DNA of 64,000 bases. Source: Arbacia lixula. Lineage: Eukaryota; Echinodermata; Echinoidea; Arbacioida; Arbaciidae. Location of the stretch: NCBI GenBank assembly GCA_963669155.1, contig OZ022577.1, forward strand, positions 28,087,237 through 28,151,236, in the 5' to 3' direction. Position numbers and translations under genes: made by a program. The notes beneath the pieces were generated by a model. The model worked only from the letters and a program-made list of their open reading frames with translations, did not search any database and was not told the DNA's origin. Shown here one piece after another: positions 1 through 12,700 of the stretch (positions are counted from its first letter, which is position 1; every line of letters begins with the position of its first letter).

Positions 1-700
1 GTCAGAGCTGAAATCTCAGCGGAAGTCTGGTGTGCGGGAGGAAGCTCTGAACATTGTCATTGCAGCTCTCCTGACCTTCCCCAGCTATGATTTTGATCTC
101 CCCGCGATCTGCAGAACTCTGTCTCAATGCCTGAATGATCAGAAGAGGAGGGTGCGGCAAGCAGCGCTAGAATTGTTTGCGGTTCTCGCTCAAGCGATGG
201 GACCTACCAGAATAGGACCCCTCATTGATGCCGTTGACCAAGTTGAACTCAAAACCTCTGAAGAGGGAGTCATGAAAGCTGTCCAGGCGCGACTGGCTAG
301 GAGGCAGCTTCCTCGCCTCAACGAGGATGGGTTAGTTGAGTACGCTTCTCAGACTCCGACATCGGCTGCAGCGGGCGGTAGGACTCAAACATCGTCCGGC
401 CACGACACGGAGTGGATCCTGAAAGCGGCCAGAAACACTAGCGCCAAGGAGCGGGCTTATACCGACCCCGGCATCGAACTCTCTCAGCCATCTCCCACGA
501 GGGGGAAGACTCTTCCTGGGGGGAATGCCGCCAATCCAGATGCCCAGCCACCCAAGAGGTCCATCAGTGCTGGGAGGGGCCGGGCCAAGCTGCCCTGGGA
601 GGAGGTGAGGGATGCCAGGGCAGGGGATGAGGCGGAGGATGGAACGAGGAGAGACACCACAGGCCAGGGCAGAGTGCAAATCAACAGTGCTCCAACTCAG
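1..700 (+). CDS. TOGARAM1: Exon 1 of window: end of TOG2 and start of linker
   Basis: Frame starts at position 2 and runs 233 codons to a phase-0 donor (CAG|GTAAAA) at 701. Residues 1-110 are HEAT helices of a TOG domain: [20 protein letters not shown], then [20 protein letters not shown] and [20 protein letters not shown], a segment characteristic of crescerin TOG2. The conserved intra-HEAT basic residues (RRVRQAA) are typical of tubulin-facing loops. From residue 111 it becomes S/T/P/G/R-rich and presumably disordered. No acceptor is visible before position 1, so the left exon boundary is outside the window. GC content is much higher than in the following intron. Confidence 0.92.
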
Positions 701-3700
701 GTAAAAATCATCTAAGTGTCTTGGTTTTTTTTAAAGGAATCTTGTACAGCTGATTTATTGTAGTTTATTAATTGTTATCAAGATTACCATTTAGATTCTT
801 TATTCTTTGTGAATGAAATAAATTAAACTGGACTGATTGAACTCTGTAGAGTTAAAAGGGTAGTGCTGCAGGAAAAATCATGGTAAGTTGAGATATGCTT
901 GGCGAGTATTATTGTTCATACTTTTGTTGATGTGATTCATTTCTAAATTGCTGACTGGCTCAATTGTTATTGAGCACAGTGTGTGCAATAAGTTTGATGA
1001 TTCAGCTGTACATGACAGTCAGTCACCTAGTATTTAAAGGTATGTTAAGACAATAAGTCATTAACCTTGTTAGATGGAAGATGGGCTGAATTTGTAAATT
1101 TCTTTTTTGTTTATTTTATTTACAGTAAGTGAATTTATGGATAAAATCTGATTATAGATAAAATCTGATTATAGAGTCCTTTGTAGTAGTCTGATGCATA
1201 GCTTTAAAGATGTTTGATGTAAAATAAGTATTTCTATGATAAAGGCTATTCTTCAAGAACTATTAAGTTTCATCTGTGAGAATACATTAATAGCTACAAT
1301 CACCTTCTCCCATCAGAATGCAAATGTCCTGTTATGGGTGAGTGGGTGTACATGTATGTACTTACAGTACAAAGTACACTCACGTGAAGGTCTTCCCTTG
1401 TTTACGGGTAGGTTACATATGAGCGGCCAAGCCGTGTCAGAGCTGTATGATTTGACACACAAAAACCAGGGACCTGCTTAAATAATTAGAATGACAGTGA
1501 TGTCTCATTTAACTCATTAACTGATGTTACTTGAACGTGTATTAATGATGATAACTAGGCCTGAGTCGAATCGATTATTAAGCCGGTGTTCGATCGAAGA
1601 AGTCGAACTCCGATTTCGTTTTGATGAATTCGATGCATCGACGAAATTACCAAATTGACTGGAAAACACAAAATCTTTTGTTTGATAGTCCTGTTATACA
1701 CAATTTATCTTCATATTTTCACAATTTTAATTTGCTTACTTGATTCCTACTCTCTTTTGTGAGTTTTGCAGGTAACGCATCAAGAGAATGAACAGGTCGC
1801 TCGATGATCAAGCAGCTACTACATACTACTAGTACTTGGATTTGATTCGTTCACTATTATATACAGCGCAACGCGCACACAACGAACAATTGTCCATAGA
1901 CTTTGTACAACGGATAGCATCGTGTGTTGTGAAAACCCGGAAATACAGTGGCAATCGTGCGTAAGGCTCATTTGCATACACGCTGCCGACGTACAGACTA
2001 ATAGCGTCTCCGTACAGCGATTCGGAGACCACTGATTGGAGCATCGCGTAGATCACGTCATAACCACGTGGTCGCCAAAATAGTGATAACGATATCCGGT
2101 CACGTTGTCTGAAACCCGGAAGCGATTTTTCGACGCATTAGGGTTACGGAAAAAATATCCGGTCACGTTGTCTGAAACCCGGAAGCGATTTTTCGACGCA
2201 TTAGGGTTACGGAAAAAAAAAAATCGGAACCCGGAAGCTGATTGACTTTCTGCCCGTTGCAATAGCTCTCTACAGATTCCAACCTACATACATGTATACG
2301 ATGCCATATTGACGCTAATTTGTAAGATTTTGACGGAAAAACAAGAAGTAATCGAAATTCGCTTACATGTGCAGTATCGGTGAGAAAATAGATTCTCCGA
2401 GAATACCTTTCATAATTCATATAAAATATAGGAAAGTGAAATTCTAGGTCGATTTTGGTACGAGGTGATAGAGAATTGCACGCTTGTTTTGGTGGAATAC
2501 TATGTGGGGAAATGGAAGGATTGCACTGCGTATGCTTACTATATTTTCATTCATAAATTGGCTCTTGGCAGTGGCTGGGTGACGTCATGTATCGATGCAT
2601 CGATGTTCGATCGGCGCAAAGCCATCGAACACCGGTTTCTGAAAAAATCGATATGACTCAGGCTTAATGATAACAAACTTTCTCAAAAAGAGTGCTAACC
2701 TTGATGATATTAGTGACATCTCATTTCACTATGGTATCATATTTGTCAGACCAACTGATATCATTTCTCAGGAAACTCTTAACAATTCATCAAATATCAG
2801 GTTGAAATATTGAAAATATCTTGCACGTATAGTTTGACATATATTCATTACACTACTGAACAAATCTGTAATTTTCTCTTGATGAATCAATTTATCACTC
2901 TTCTTGCATGCTTGTGATTTTAGTCATATTTGCTAGTTCTAAAAGGCAATAATCCTAGTCCCTCTATCTACATACACGATGTTTATTATGATACAACAGA
3001 TAAAACATCCCAATCTAAAGCACACTTGATCATCTTAAAAGACAAATAAATGCATACAAGTTAAGTTGGAATAGAAAAGCTGATTGAAATCTCTGCATGC
3101 TTTGACCACATGGACAGTAGCTCTGTGATCTATGTAATGCTTGAATTGTGCTCAACTTTGTGAAATATTTGTTAACCTGTTTTTTTGTGTGTGTGAATTT
3201 TGGTTTCAATAAAGTTATGCTTAAACATCCAAATGACACCCCTTCTTGAACACGGTTAGGGAAGATTGACAAACATAAACACAATTTCATCCAACATATA
3301 AAATAGGGCACAAAAATATGCTCTCTTTAGTCACTCAGGCAATGTCAGTTTTGTTGGATGCAAGAAATATTTATACGCTACAGCTCAAAGTAATTGGCAC
3401 GGGAAAGGGAAAGGGAAGAAAAGGAAGGAGCCGCAGTTTTAAACCGTGGTATATTTTGTCCAGTTCAGCATGAAACATGATGTATAAGCCTTAAAAGCAT
3501 CTTGTTTCATGCTGAACTGGACAAAATATACCGCGGTATAAAACTGCAGCTCCTTCCCTTTCCCTTTACCTGTGCCAATTTCTTTGAGATGTAGTAGATG
3601 GCTACATGTACAATAGGTCTGTAAGTTTAATAGTAGTTAATACACCATGTCCAAGCTGTTTGTTCCTGTCTTACATGAATGACATACTAGTGTGACTGAC

Positions 3701-6700
3701 GTCAAACTTTAGGACTCTTTGCTACACTGGCTTTAAACCTTTGTGAATGTACGGATGAACACATTGAATGACCTTCGGTCATGTATGATACAGTCAGTAT
3801 CACTTACAATATATGCATAACTCATCAGTGAACCTCAGAATTCCAATCTGCTAACGTGCAGTGCCAATATGTCTTTACTATTAATGTGTTGCACAAAGTA
3901 CATACTGAAGAAGTGGACACACGTTTTATACAGTGCATGGCTTTCAGGTATATGCATTTAAAAATATCCATACAAAACTGTATAACTACATCAATGTGGC
4001 GGAGGGAGGAGAAAGGAAATGATTCTTTAAACACTTTGTCTGTGGCAAGTTTATACCACATTGAAACATCCGTACTATGGATACATGCTATTGAGTACCG
4101 AAGTGTGACATCATTTGAGAATAATTGTCAAGACAACTGGTTCTAAACTATGCGGGTGAAGCAAGCAGTGGTGATCACAGCGGGGACTCTAATTTGGAAT
4201 GCCCGACACTAGCCCGATAGACAATATCAAACCAGCAAACCGCTCACTGTAGTTATTTTGTTTAGAACCAGTTGTCGTGACAACATGTTCATATGAGGAC
4301 ACCACTTCGGTACTCTACAGGAGTTACCTGCATTTTGTTCAGTGACATTTGCTCTGTGTTATGTACTTTGATTTATTTTTGGAATAAAAGTTATATTTGG
4401 AAGTCCTTCGCTGATTGCAAAAGGTATTGTGAGACTTGAAAGTGAAGCAGGTGATTCTGAAGGTCCTACTGTACCTTGACCTTTTAACTGCCTTTGAAAT
4501 GCCGGAAACAAAAACACACTGCAATATTGCACTCCGGAGCAGGATGTGCGGTTTGAATTTATGTGAAGTTCATGATAAATGGAGTGGTAATTTAAAATTT
4601 CATAAAGATTGTAATGCTGAATAAAGAAACACATTCAGCTGTGTATTGCTGTTACAGTTCATTTCACTAAATGGTGTACATACTGTATACATGTACCTAC
4701 AGTCCATAATTAATGTCGACAGGTTTATGGACTGTAGGCACCAGGCAGCACACTTCTCAAACTCAGTTTATGAATACGGCTGGTGACACAAAAAGGACAA
4801 TGTTTTATTTTCCCCAGGAATTAACTTCATATGGCAATTCAAATTGAACTGATTATGTGTAAAATATCTCACACAACTATAAATCAGTATCAAAACAGTT
4901 TAATTAAGGGGGGAAATGGAAGTGCATTTGTGATTGAATTAGAATGCCAATTGATGGTACTCATGACTGATTTTAACTTGCACACTCATTATTGAAATGC
5001 ACTTCAAAGATTGCCTACTAGGTGACAAATGACTCTGATCATTAACAGTGACAGTCTCATTGAAGTTGTACATAGTGCAGCGAATTGATTGCCCACTACA
5101 TGTACTTGTAGGTTCTCAAAGGCTTAAATGTGTGTTTTGGCTAAAGGTCACATGATAGTGTTTGTTTATTTACTGTGTGAAGCAGTGTGACTTTGAACAT
5201 GTACACATTTGTACATATAGACACATAAACTTAACATGATCTAATCTCCAGTACTTAGAGTGTTTATTGAGTAACATTCAGCTATGTTTTATGAGTTTAT
5301 TTGACTTCAAATATGTTTTTAACTTAAGTCAACAAATATGTGTACTGATTTGTCGCATAGTAGTCTTGTCTTGCTACAAGGGGTGTCTTCATTAGCCGGG
5401 ATGTGGGCGAAATAGCGAGCTTGTTCTGATCGGGTTAGCTAGCCAGATTATGAAATAGTTAGCTATTTGCGTCTTCATTAGTCAGATCAGACGAAATAGC
5501 TAGCTATTTGGTCAAGAAAATTTCCCAAGAAATCTTGGGCTAGATGGAGCTAGCTCGAGCTAGTTCGTGAATGAGCTCAAGCTAGCTTGGAGCGTCTTTA
5601 TTAGCCTGAAAATTTCCCGACCTCGGCATGCATCAGCGCGCACGAGGCATTGTTTATGTAAAGTTTTTATATGTGCGTGAATGCGAGCTCACAACCAAAG
5701 CCATGCGGTCGTGGCCTATTCCTGTCCCACACTGCGCATGTGTGAACATCGGGATAATTTATGCATCCCGAGTTTCGAGCTTACGTATCCTGAGTTTCGA
5801 GCTAATGAAGACGCGATTGCAACTTCAGGCTCGTTCCCCAGATCAGCAAAATAGCTTGCTATTTCATTTGATTGGGCTAATGAAGACGCACCTGCGTTGT
5901 GCAAAGATACTTCTTCTTTCATAGCATACATGGTAGCCTGGCTGCCTGGCTGTTTCTAATACAAACCTGGGAACTCTTTAACAAATATTATACATCAAGA
6001 AGTGATATGGCCTAATCTAACAATGAACATTGTAGAGACAGGTGACAATCAAAGGTCCATTTTTCTTCACACATACAGTTATCAGTTGAGACACTATTTG
6101 ACCTACAGTGAACACCCCTGATCCCTTAGCCACTAGTAGATCATGGGATGAAATGATTTGTTTAACCTTATAAAGGGGAGGATACTGACTGATTAAAAGG
6201 GACTGAAATCTCTAACCCTGATAGCATAGATACTGTAGCTCTACTCTAGTGTAGTGCCTTATTGCACATCCGAAGGCAATGTTTTTGGTGTCATGATAAA
6301 GGTACAGTGGAAATGAGAGAGAGAGAAGGTAATACTTTACCCGATATTTTTGATTGATATTTCAATAAAAGCTTTTTTGCCAAAGCCCTTTGAAGAGAAA
6401 TCCAGTGCTAAATATACTGTAAATCACTCACGACTCATGAATATGTCATCGTGTGGGATGTTCATGTACACGTTACATGCAATGAATACATGATAGCTGT
6501 TCATATTTCATGAAACAGTCATTATTTTTTTTTTTTACATATTTTTGCCCCAATGGGCAAGTTTATTTACAAAAAATGAACACGTTTACAGAAGTCAAAT
6601 CATATAGATTATTCAAACAAATACATTATTCAAACAAATGTTTCAACATACTCCATTTCAAAGTAAAATCTGTCATTTTCCCATTCATAACATAAATATA

Positions 6701-9700
6701 ACATTCATCTAAATAATAAGTTTGTATTACCTTCTGAATCTTCTTAAAATCGGGTACAGTCATTATTACCTCACAACTACATGCACATGTACATTACATA
6801 TCAATAATAATATGCAAACATTTGTAAAATGCATCTAGGAAAGTGAAGTAAACTCTGATCATGGTCTTTTGTTACGTGAACAAAATGTCAAATGGTCATT
6901 TTTCATAGACCATTTTCATAGTGAAACTGCATACTAGGTGAAAACAGCATTTTAACAAGATTTACTTCATTCAAAACTTCCCCATGCACTAGTATATTAA
7001 TGCTATCAGGGTACAAAGTATGATTCGATTTTAATTTATTTTCACCCTCGATGGACTTCATTACTGTATTCTCCAGTGGCATTTCCAATGAGACTGATGA
7101 AAATTGGACCAGCTAGCTTGTGAGCATTTTTGGCCCGAAATCCGTAGAGCCCTCTGTGACCCGAGAAGGCGGGGATTGTGCCTCCCCTTCCGAACCTCCC
7201 TCCTGTAATCCATCTCTGCGGCCCATTCGGGGGACATTCTGCCTGCAATTGACATCCCCTCGCTCAACCGTAGAGCTAGGCTAGAGGACCAGTTCAGATA
7301 AGATGATCAGAGGGAGTAGGGTATGTTTATACAGCTTACTCTCGATACAACGAGCACGAATAAAACGAGGTTTCGTTATAAAGAGAGAAATCTCTCGGTC
7401 CCAAAAGTTTCTACATGCAAACCTATGGTGTATAACGTCGCTTACAACGAGCACGGTTACAACGAGATTTCGTTATAACGAGCTCATTCTGATGACCCCA
7501 AGACAAAGAAAAACATAACAATTGCGTCCCGTTACAACGAGGAAGGAAAAATCGAGACATGAAAACACCGGCACCGCAAGGAGCCAGACCCACATCTCGT
7601 AATACACGTCCGCACAACGCGAGCAAGTGCACAGTTTTTAATACATCACTCCTTCGCGATCGCACAGCGTACGTACATTGAAAGCACATGGTTTCCAAAT
7701 CCGATCCCGTCACGGCAATCAATGATATCCGGCGCGTGCTGAATTGGGGTGCACATGCAGTTTCTGATACGTCACTCCTTCGCACAGCGTACGTACATTG
7801 AAAGCACATGGCGGGGCACATGGTTTGCAAGTCCGATCCCATCGCGGCAATCAATGACACGATGCGTGCTGAATTGGGGTGTGTCTGATGAGCAGCGATT
7901 GATTGGGTTTCTTGACAAAAACAAATGTGATCTCGGACGGGTGAAGTATATTTCACACGCTAAAATATGACAATGAAAGATTTGAAGAGATACATGTAAT
8001 AAAATATTCTTCTTGAAATTACAATACCGCTGGAAATCATCACGATATAAAATGAAATACATGTATAAGCATGCAGGGCAGCGTTAATCTTCTACATGGA
8101 ACCCCCTCGTAATAATTTTGGAATGACCCACAAAGAAAGTGCCGATCATGACGGTGTTTCTACGTCGTTGTGCAAAAGCTATCAGACGAGCGAGACGCTC
8201 TTATCTAACTCCACCTTCCCCTCATATCCCGGCCGTTCAACCCGTTGCGCCGCCTTTTGTCTTGTTTGTCCAAACAACGAAACCGCATGTTTTCTTGTCC
8301 AGAAGATTACGATAACAATTGACCTGTTAATTTACTGCAAAATAACACCCATCGTATCGGGAATGGTCTATAATTCATTGAATGCAATTAGTTATTAAAA
8401 CGTCAAAATATATCAAGGTAGGATGATGTGTTGAGCAAAAATTAATCCCCTTTTCATTGTGAAAACGCATGTTTCCAAGACGGCTATGGATATGAAAACA
8501 TAATAAAAACACATATGAACACACAAGCACACATGTTTCAATGTATTTTATTGTTTTTTATTCTGTTTGGATACAACGAGGATTCGTTATAACGAGGAAA
8601 AAGCCCTGGTCCCGACGACCTCGTTATAGCGAGAGTAAGCTGTATTGCATTATTAGGAGATATTACTAATTGAAATCACTTTCAATTTGATGATTTAGAA
8701 TTAATGTGAGCTCTATTCATTTGAACTTGTAAAACATGTAGGTAAACCGTTGAACTTACTGACCAGTTCAGATTTATATGAAAGGGAGGAAGGTATTTTT
8801 TTTCTTTAAAAGTATGACTGATTGAAATTACTTTCACTTTGATGATTTGGTGCTCAAACTACAGCACTATAAACTGCTCTACTCAGATGATTTGTACATG
8901 AATGAAAGAAATCATTCTTACAGTGCATGTGAAAAATAGATTTTGTGAAATTAAGTGATTTCGCATTATAGTTTGCCCTTTCTTTCAAAGCATATTTCTT
9001 ACATGTACATGTAGGTCAGGTCTTCATTCAGAATACACTGCATAAAATAGGTTTCCACATTGGGGCATGCACATGTTCTAGGATAAAAAGAAGAACTATG
9101 AGTAAAAGCTACAATTCAGCATTCTCTTTCACCATTACACTCACAACTGTGCAGAAGAGATCCTATTTGATACTAGTTGTAAAGAGATGGCCATGGAAAA
9201 GCTTTCCTCACTGTGGTAAGACGCAGTATATTGAACTGTTCTATGATGATTTATATGAGAAAGAGAGAAAAACATTCTGAAGATACATTCACATCATCCA
9301 TCCATTCCGGATCATTTACAACCTGGCATGACTATCATTCTTCATGATAGCCTGGCTTCTAGGCTTTTGGGGTATTTTTTTTTATACCAACTGAAGAATA
9401 GAATATTGCAAGACTAATCATTCTATATTCTCAGTCCTTTGGGAGAAGACATTGAGAATGATTAGTCTTCTATAGCCAGACCCCATTATTGAAGTCTGAG
9501 GTTAAACTCTTTCATTACTGGGCCTTGAAAACCCCATTGATTTCCTGCACATCTTCCTGCCAATGGTAATGAGAGAGTTAAAATGCTCAATAGCATGGTA
9601 GAAAGGCTACATTCATGACTGACCATTCCTGAGAGCCCTTCACACCTGAAATTTTAATGTTCCACCTTAACCTTCAGACCAGGGGGGGGGGGGGGGGGGT

Positions 9701-12700
9701 GTTTCACCAAGCTGTTAGTAAGCTATGGATGACTTTTCACATGACTAGTGACCAGTTCTTGTGCAAAATCAGATTCTCAATGTTTTTGATTCCCATCAGC
9801 TTAAGTTGAAATCTAATCTTCATAAATTATAATGTTTGTTGCTAACAAGTGTCTGAATACAAAGTTAAAGATTTGTTAAATTTGATCGAGATTGTTGGAA
9901 ATCAAATCCCAGTATGTTAAAACAAGAACAAATTGGGGTATCTCATAAAGCACAAGAACAGGTCACCAGTTGTGCGTAAAATCGTTTGTAGCTTACAAAC
10001 AACACGGTAAAACACTCCTCAGATCTGCGCCAAACATCCCCCGATCGGAGCCTCGCATTATGTGGGCTTGTGGGTATCAGTTAACCCTTTTGATGGAGTA
10101 TGTACTCCATGTTTCGAGGGATTGGAATCAATGCAGACTGGTAAATGTCAGTGGTTTACCCTTACAGTCCTACTCTCTATTTGCCATGTCATGTGTCACT
10201 TTTGTCATTTTGTCACCAATGATGCTCACAAATCCTGTACAGGAAGGGTTAATGCATGTACACTCCAGCTCAAAGGAATTGGCATCAGGTAAAGGGAAAG
10301 GGAAGGAGCTGCAGTTCAAAACCGCAGTATATTTTGTCCAGTTCAGCATGAAATATGATGCTTTAGCCTAAAAAGCATCATTTTTTAATGCTGAACTGGA
10401 CAAAATATACCGCGGTTTAGAACTGCGGCTCCTTCCCTTTCTTCCCTTTCCCTTTACCTGTGCCAATTTCTTTGAGCTATACATGTACATGTAGTGTAGG
10501 TGATATTGGAACAAAACCCTATTGTAGTTGAACAAAAGAAATCCAGAGCACGAGAGTGGTAAAAATGAGTCAAAGCAAGAATCAAAAGGAGACAATGCTA
10601 GTGGTTTCGTCAGTGGAGTTCTCTCACATTTACATTGTAACTGTGAATTTATTCTCATACCGCTTAAAGAACATACTGTACATGTATTGATTCTGTGTTT
10701 CATCCAGTGTGTGTTGCAATTTACAAGAAAAATGCCAGAAACTTTTGAAGAAGTACAAGAAGAACAAAAATTTGGACAAACATTTACATGTATATGTCCA
10801 CAACAGATATAACTAATGTTCATTGTTGTATGAATTCTACTTTGAAAATGTACATGTGCATGTACCATCAGGATCCTGAAAAGAATCTTAATTTTTTTTC
10901 ATATTGTTTGTCCTTATTAGTTTCCTCAAAGTTTCACCAGTTTTTTTGTGTTCCTCTTCATTGTGTGTGCTACAAGAGTCTGGCAGTGTGCGCTTTGCAC
11001 TAATGTACATTTGATGCAGGAGAGCATTTGTCTCCATTTTATGGGAGACTTGAAGACTTAATCAAACAAGGAAGAGCAATGGTGGTGCATGTGAATACAT
11101 CTCACTGATTTGATTGAACTCTACTGTGAGGGGGAGAGTGAGTGGGTGAAATCTAGAACGTCTGTAATCCCAGCCGTAGGGACTATTTCTCCTAATGCCA
11201 TTTGATCATACACGTACAGTGCTCTGTTTGAATGAATTTACCATCCCATCTCAAGTTTCATCCCCAATAAACCAGCAGAATGCAGCCATCTTTTGGTGTT
11301 AATTCCACTGCTCAGAGCACACCAGCATCTCAATTAAAAAGCATTCTATTCAACGTTTCTGAAGTTGTTTTTCAAAAAATGAATGCAGTAATTGCCAATA
11401 GCGACTTTCCCCCCTCTACACTCTCCCTCTAACATGGGAGAAGAGACTTAGAAAGAGTCCAAGTAACCGCCGTGGCAGTTTTATAAACCCTGTGTACAAA
11501 CCCAGCATTGTGAGAGGCAGTCGGCACATTGTGAATTTTTAATGAGAATTGATTGCTTTCCCTACTCCCGGCTCTATTGGCTGGTTCTCCTTTGGTTCTG
11601 TCTGTATGAAGGACATAGCTGTCACACCACACCGCTGCGCTGCCTATTTTCTTCGCTCGATGATGCAGTAAAGGCAGAGAAAGTTGATTCTTGTATTTAT
11701 GTCGCTAGTGGGAAGGTTGGGTGATGTAATTGTCTATTGTGATGGTCAATTTGAGTGGGTCATGCTGAAGGCAGAATTCTCCATCTCATTCAAATTAAAT
11801 TTGGTGTTTGTTCCTCTACGGTCTCTCTACAATATTGCTGAGTGTATGTTGATTTGTTCTGATGTGTGCCTTTCACAACAGAATTGGGACAGTAGATACA
11901 TTTCAGGATTATACTTTTCTTGACTCATGGCTCTAATGTCAATGCCATAACGTAACTCTCTAACAAAATACAAAACTTGAAGGTTGTCTGCCAATTTCAG
12001 AATTATGCAGTTTACTTGGTGCTTTTCAAGAAAAAAAATAGAAACAATTGGGACTGCTTCATTTTCAATGTATACATGGAAACTACAAGAAAAAAAATCT
12101 GAGAAGAAGAATAAATAATAGTAAATTCTAAACTATTTAGGCGACATCAGGGGGGCATTTCATCAAAGGACTTGTCGGACGTTTTATCCGACAAACTGTT
12201 ATAAGCTACTGAAATGCTTACATCTTATTGGCCGAGAGCAAACTTGTCGGATAAAATATCTGACAAGTCCTTTGATGAAATGCCCCCCAGGTTCCAATTT
12301 AATGAAATGTTTAATGTACATGGAGTATCATACAATTGCATACTATTCAATAGATTTTAACTTTAGTACTGGCTTGGAGGAGTTAAGCTCTCTCCATGTT
12401 ACATTTACTAATGTTCTTTCTTTGTTACACATGTAACACTATCTTTCAAAGCACAGGTTTTAATGAAAGTCCTTTCTAGACTATTTGAATATCAATTTTT
12501 ATGTCCTGATATACTTAACATTTCCGGAAATAAAATTGAAGGATGATGTCTTCTGTACAGTGGTTAGTCTTAGTCATACTATGTATGTAACTTGTCTGTC
12601 AAATGTCACTTTAATTTTAGAAAGCTCTTTTTATAAACATGAAATACAACTCCAGACGTTCCATTTTTCTTTTGTTTTTTTTTCAGGATATGAGAGTGAT

